In this document: one piece after another, positions 61,248-64,000 of the stretch
Numbering within the stretch: the first letter of the stretch is position 1
Layout of the letters: every line of letters starts with the position of its first letter
From: Muribaculum sp.
GTDB lineage: Bacteria > Bacillota > Clostridia > Lachnospirales > Lachnospiraceae
Direction: 5' to 3'
Length of the DNA stretch: 64,000 bases
Assembly: GCA_023663505.1 (NCBI GenBank)
Contig: JAMPHH010000004.1
Coordinates: 1-64,000, forward strand
Position numbers and translations under genes: made by a program
The notes under the pieces: generated by a model
Told to the model about the DNA's origin: nothing
What the model saw: only the letters and a program-made list of their open reading frames with translations
Databases searched by the model: none

Positions 61248-62039
61248 TTACTCCTCACCTCCCGCTTCCTCTGCGCCTGTCTCCCTATCCTTGGGAGCGA
61301 GGAAGGATTTCAGCTTCTCCTCGATTACACGGGGATTCTCGCCTGCCTGAATGGACAGCAGACCTTCTATCATAACCTCTTTCAAAATCATCTCGGAAGC
61401 GTTGTCCGCCTTGAGCTTGTTTGAAACAGGAGCGCAGATCCAGTTTGCCAAAAGGGAACCATACAGTGTAGTGATCAGAGCCACCGCCATGGAAGGTCCG
61501 ATGGAGCTTGCGTCCGACATGTTATTCAACATGTTTACCAGTCCTACCAGCGTACCGATCATACCCCAAGCAGGACCCATGGTTCCAAGTGTATCCCAAA
61601 AGTTGATCAGATTCTTATGTCTGCCCTCGACACTCACCAGCTCCGTCTCCATGATGGCGCGCACCAGATCAGGGTCTGTACCATCGACGATCAGGAGAAT
61701 GCCTTTCTTCAAAAAGGGCTCATCCAAATCAGCCGCCGCTTCCTCCAAGGACAGAAGTCCTTCCTTACGGGCAACGTTCGACAACTCTATAATCTTCTTA
61801 ATCATATCTGCGATGTTTAATGACGGCATCTTAAAGATCAACGTGATGCTCTTAAGTCCCGCGATAAAGTCATTCAGGGAGAACGAGCAAAGAGTCGCGC
61901 CCAACGCACCGCCGAATGTGATAAGAGCCGAGGGCGGGTCAAGATAGCTGGGCACACCTTGAATGCCTGCGTTACTGATAATACCAAATGTCAACATTGC
62001 AAATCCAAAAATCATACCTACCAAGGAAGCTATATCCAT
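61248..62039 (-). CDS. motA: Flagellar stator protein MotA
   Basis: 263 aa. Four TM helices with a cytoplasmic loop between TM2 and TM3. Signature segments are GGALGATLCSF, LDEPFLKKGILLIVDGTDPDL and GPAWGMIGTLVGLVNML. It is the proton-conducting stator partner of MotB. Charged residues in the loop should contact the rotor FliG. Confidence 0.96.
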   Translation of the reverse strand: MDIASLVGMIFGFAMLTFGIISNAGIQGVPSYLDPPSALITFGGALGATLCSFSLNDFIAGLKSITLIFKMPSLNIADMIKKIIELSNVARKEGLLSLEEAAADLDEPFLKKGILLIVDGTDPDLVRAIMETELVSVEGRHKNLINFWDTLGTMGPAWGMIGTLVGLVNMLNNMSDASSIGPSMAVALITTLYGSLLANWICAPVSNKLKADNASEMILKEVMIEGLLSIQAGENPRVIEEKLKSFLAPKDRETGAEEAGGEE

Positions 62040-62078
62040 TGTAAGTCACCTAACCATTCCTTCATTTTTTATGTACTT

Positions 62079-62264
62079 CTATTCTGCAAAAATATCCCGT
62101 CTATATGATTTTACTAAATTTTTTATCTCTTGTCTACTTTCTTTTACAATTATTTTTTTTCCAGTGGTCAAAGTCAGCACTGTATCAGGGGTTTCCTCCA
62201 CAATTTCCAATAAATGGGGGTTCACGAGAATCCTCACTCCATTGAGCTTCGTAACCTCTATCAT
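62079..62264 (-). CDS. flbD: Flagellar protein FlbD (SwrD-like)
   Basis: 61 aa from ATG 62264 with AAAGGAGG; a longer frame to 62360 is unlikely. The sequence MIEVTKLNGVRILVNPHLLE is the FlbD hallmark. The B. subtilis homologue SwrD increases stator power, and here the gene directly precedes motA-motB, which fits. It is preceded by flgE in the operon. Confidence 0.93.
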   Translation of the reverse strand: MIEVTKLNGVRILVNPHLLEIVEETPDTVLTLTTGKKIIVKESRQEIKNLVKSYRRDIFAE

Positions 62265-62401
62265 AGAGCCTCCTTTCCGCAGGAAAGCAGGTCTCACCTG
62301 AATTCTTCGGAGTCCTGCGTCCTCATAAAACATATTATCAGCCAAAATCCCTGTTGGCAATATCCTTTAGGGATTTTGGCTGTTCAAAATTTAATACAAT
62401 T

Positions 62402-64000
62402 TTATCTCTTGAGGTTGGTAAGCTCCTCCAACATGGTATCGGACACGGTAATGATACGGCTGTTCGCCTGGAATCCTCTCTGAGTGGTGATCATCGTCGT
62501 AAACTCTGAGGAGAGATCCACATTACTCATCTCCAACTGACCGCTGGACATATATCCGCCGCTTGCAGTGATGTCCACTCCGATGCCGTCAAACTCACCG
62601 GAGTTGAGGGTCGCGGAGTAGAGATTGTCTCCCGCCTTCTCCAGACCGGAGGCGTTTGCAAAGCTTGCGGAGGCAATCTGACCAAGCAGTCTGGTCATAC
62701 CGTTGTCATAGCTTGCGTAGATCATACCGCTGGTGCTGATAGACACGCCGATCATATCACCCAGACGGCGTCCTGTGCCCAGACCGTCAATACCCTTGTC
62801 AGCGCCCACGGTGGAGGTACCCTTGTTGTCACAGCATACCACTGTGGAGAGGTCTACCGTGATATCGGAGAAGTTCTCTCCCAATGCGGACAGATGCAGA
62901 GTGCTGGTGAAGTTCGTGACATTGCCGTCAACGGACTGGATATTACCATGCTCGCTGCCGCGGTCAAACACCACATCACATCCGTAGAAGGTTCTGCCTG
63001 CGGAGACCGCCTCCGTTCCCAAGGTGGTAGGAAGTGTGCCATAATTGGTTCCGTCCGAACCTCCATAAATGATATCCCTGACGCTGGGCGTCGCACTGGC
63101 CGGATCATTGGGATCTACCGTGATCTGACGGTTCAGGAACTCATTCAGGGAGCCGCCATAACCATATGCCTCGGCGATTAGCTCCAACGCCTTCTGATTC
63201 TCAGCAAGCTGCTCATCCGGATCAGTCGGGTAATAAACAGTTGTATCCCCGGCAACCGGAGGGTTAGGAGCAGTCTTGGTCGGATCTACTGTACTGTACA
63301 GTGCAACCTCTTCTCCGGGATTAGTAGTTGAAAGAGCTGTGCCCGTTCGCCACACTATGATAGTGCCGTTTGCCGTAAGATTGCCGTTCGCATCCCACGC
63401 ATAATTGTCAACCATCTTCATTGCCTTCTCGTTCGCCTGTGTCTTAGCGATGCCGTTGCCGAGCAGCGCCTGCTTGGTAGCCTCGTCGATCTCTACTTCC
63501 TCACCATTGGCGTCCAGCAGCTTCGTAAACTCCAAGCTGTATTGATTGTCCGCCGCGGACTGCTTGAAGGTCAGTCTCGCCGTGTAGGTGTAGCCGAGCT
63601 GATCATAGAAGTTAAGGTTCACTGTCTTACCGTTAGAGCTGGTGACATCTGTGTCATATCTGTCGATGATACCCGAGAGTGTAGCCTGACTGGTCGCCTC
63701 GGGAGGATAGGTCATATTAGCGTTGCTCATAATCCGAAGCGCTGCCACTGTATCCTTCTTGATATTGCCAGTCTCCTCGTCAACACCCCAGCCCATTACA
63801 TTGTAACCGTTGCTGGTCATCGCCAGATTACCCGCTCCATCTACATAGAAAGAACCGTCTCTCGTGAAGAAATTCTCCATACCATTGGACACCACGAAGA
63901 AATTATCACCTGTGATCATGATATCAAAGGGATTACCCGTGGACTGCGCAGAGCCCTGTCCACTGATATTAATGCTGATCGCACCCGCCTTCACACCCAG
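62402..64000 (-). CDS. flgE: Flagellar hook protein FlgE, N-terminus cut by the window edge
   Basis: 533 codons are visible; the frame stays open to position 64000, so the N-terminal region (the usual about 80 residues with the D0 rod-type motif) is missing. Visible signatures are PFDIMITGDNFFVVSNG and GNLAMTSNGYNVMGWGVD of the hook-protein core, and the C-terminal NVDLSSEFTTMITTQRGFQANSRII (landmark SSEFTTMITTQRGFQANSR). It forms the hook joining motor and filament. First in the visible operon. Confidence 0.93.
   Translation of the reverse strand: MGVKAGAISINISGQGSAQSTGNPFDIMITGDNFFVVSNGMENFFTRDGSFYVDGAGNLAMTSNGYNVMGWGVDEETGNIKKDTVAALRIMSNANMTYPPEATSQATLSGIIDRYDTDVTSSNGKTVNLNFYDQLGYTYTARLTFKQSAADNQYSLEFTKLLDANGEEVEIDEATKQALLGNGIAKTQANEKAMKMVDNYAWDANGNLTANGTIIVWRTGTALSTTNPGEEVALYSTVDPTKTAPNPPVAGDTTVYYPTDPDEQLAENQKALELIAEAYGYGGSLNEFLNRQITVDPNDPASATPSVRDIIYGGSDGTNYGTLPTTLGTEAVSAGRTFYGCDVVFDRGSEHGNIQSVDGNVTNFTSTLHLSALGENFSDITVDLSTVVCCDNKGTSTVGADKGIDGLGTGRRLGDMIGVSISTSGMIYASYDNGMTRLLGQIASASFANASGLEKAGDNLYSATLNSGEFDGIGVDITASGGYMSSGQLEMSNVDLSSEFTTMITTQRGFQANSRIITVSDTMLEELTNLKR

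Overview
The window is chromosomal DNA of a motile, flagellated member of the Clostridia, most likely a Lachnospiraceae genus. Three things point there. The flagellar/chemotaxis operon has the Gram-positive layout (FliY rather than a short FliN, plus CheC, CheD, FlhF, FlhG, FapA and FlbD). Lipoproteins with lipoboxes are common, and ribosome binding sites are strong GGAGG types. No species is named because no marker gene that would settle it lies inside the window. Almost every gene is on the minus strand.

Region by region. 1-367 holds two tandem perfect sigma-A promoters and a leader motif pointing off the left edge, as in front of an rRNA operon. 368-8390 carries two lipoproteins, a DUF2339 membrane protein, a two-component system, a small membrane protein and a family of ~72-bp intergenic repeats with a covarying hairpin. 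8535-14604 is housekeeping: a 55-59 aa small ORF, tmRNA (ssrA), smpB, rnr, secG, gpmI and dcd. 14690-15935 is an AT-rich accessory patch with a hypothetical protein and a Phd/RelE-type toxin-antitoxin pair, followed by a cation diffusion facilitator.

17281-26944 is an unusual transport cluster: two large lipoprotein solute-binding proteins, two sugar-type ABC permeases, an HlyD-type adaptor and a MacB-core-like protein, with no ATPase. A remnant of a lost paralogue's 3' end lies in it. 27339-32522 encodes a 1727-aa secreted protein that combines a transglutaminase-like domain, a Big_2 domain and a thioredoxin-like CxxC domain. 32860-36293 is a GntR-ABC operon whose permease gene is broken by an in-frame TGA. 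36530-38399 is tsf and rpsB.

From 39503 to the right edge runs one long minus-strand fla/che operon. In transcription order: flgE (cut by the edge), flbD, motA, motB, fliL, fliM, fliY, cheY, fliO, fliP, fliQ, fliR, flhB, flhA, flhF, flhG, a PilZ protein, cheB, cheA, cheW, cheC, cheD, a small membrane protein, fliA, fapA, a small basic protein and a SwrB-like protein. A MltG-like protein, rpsB and tsf follow. This matches the B. subtilis fla/che - sigD - swrB - rpsB - tsf order. The operon makes the hook, stator, switch and export gate, the excitation and adaptation proteins, and the late sigma factor.
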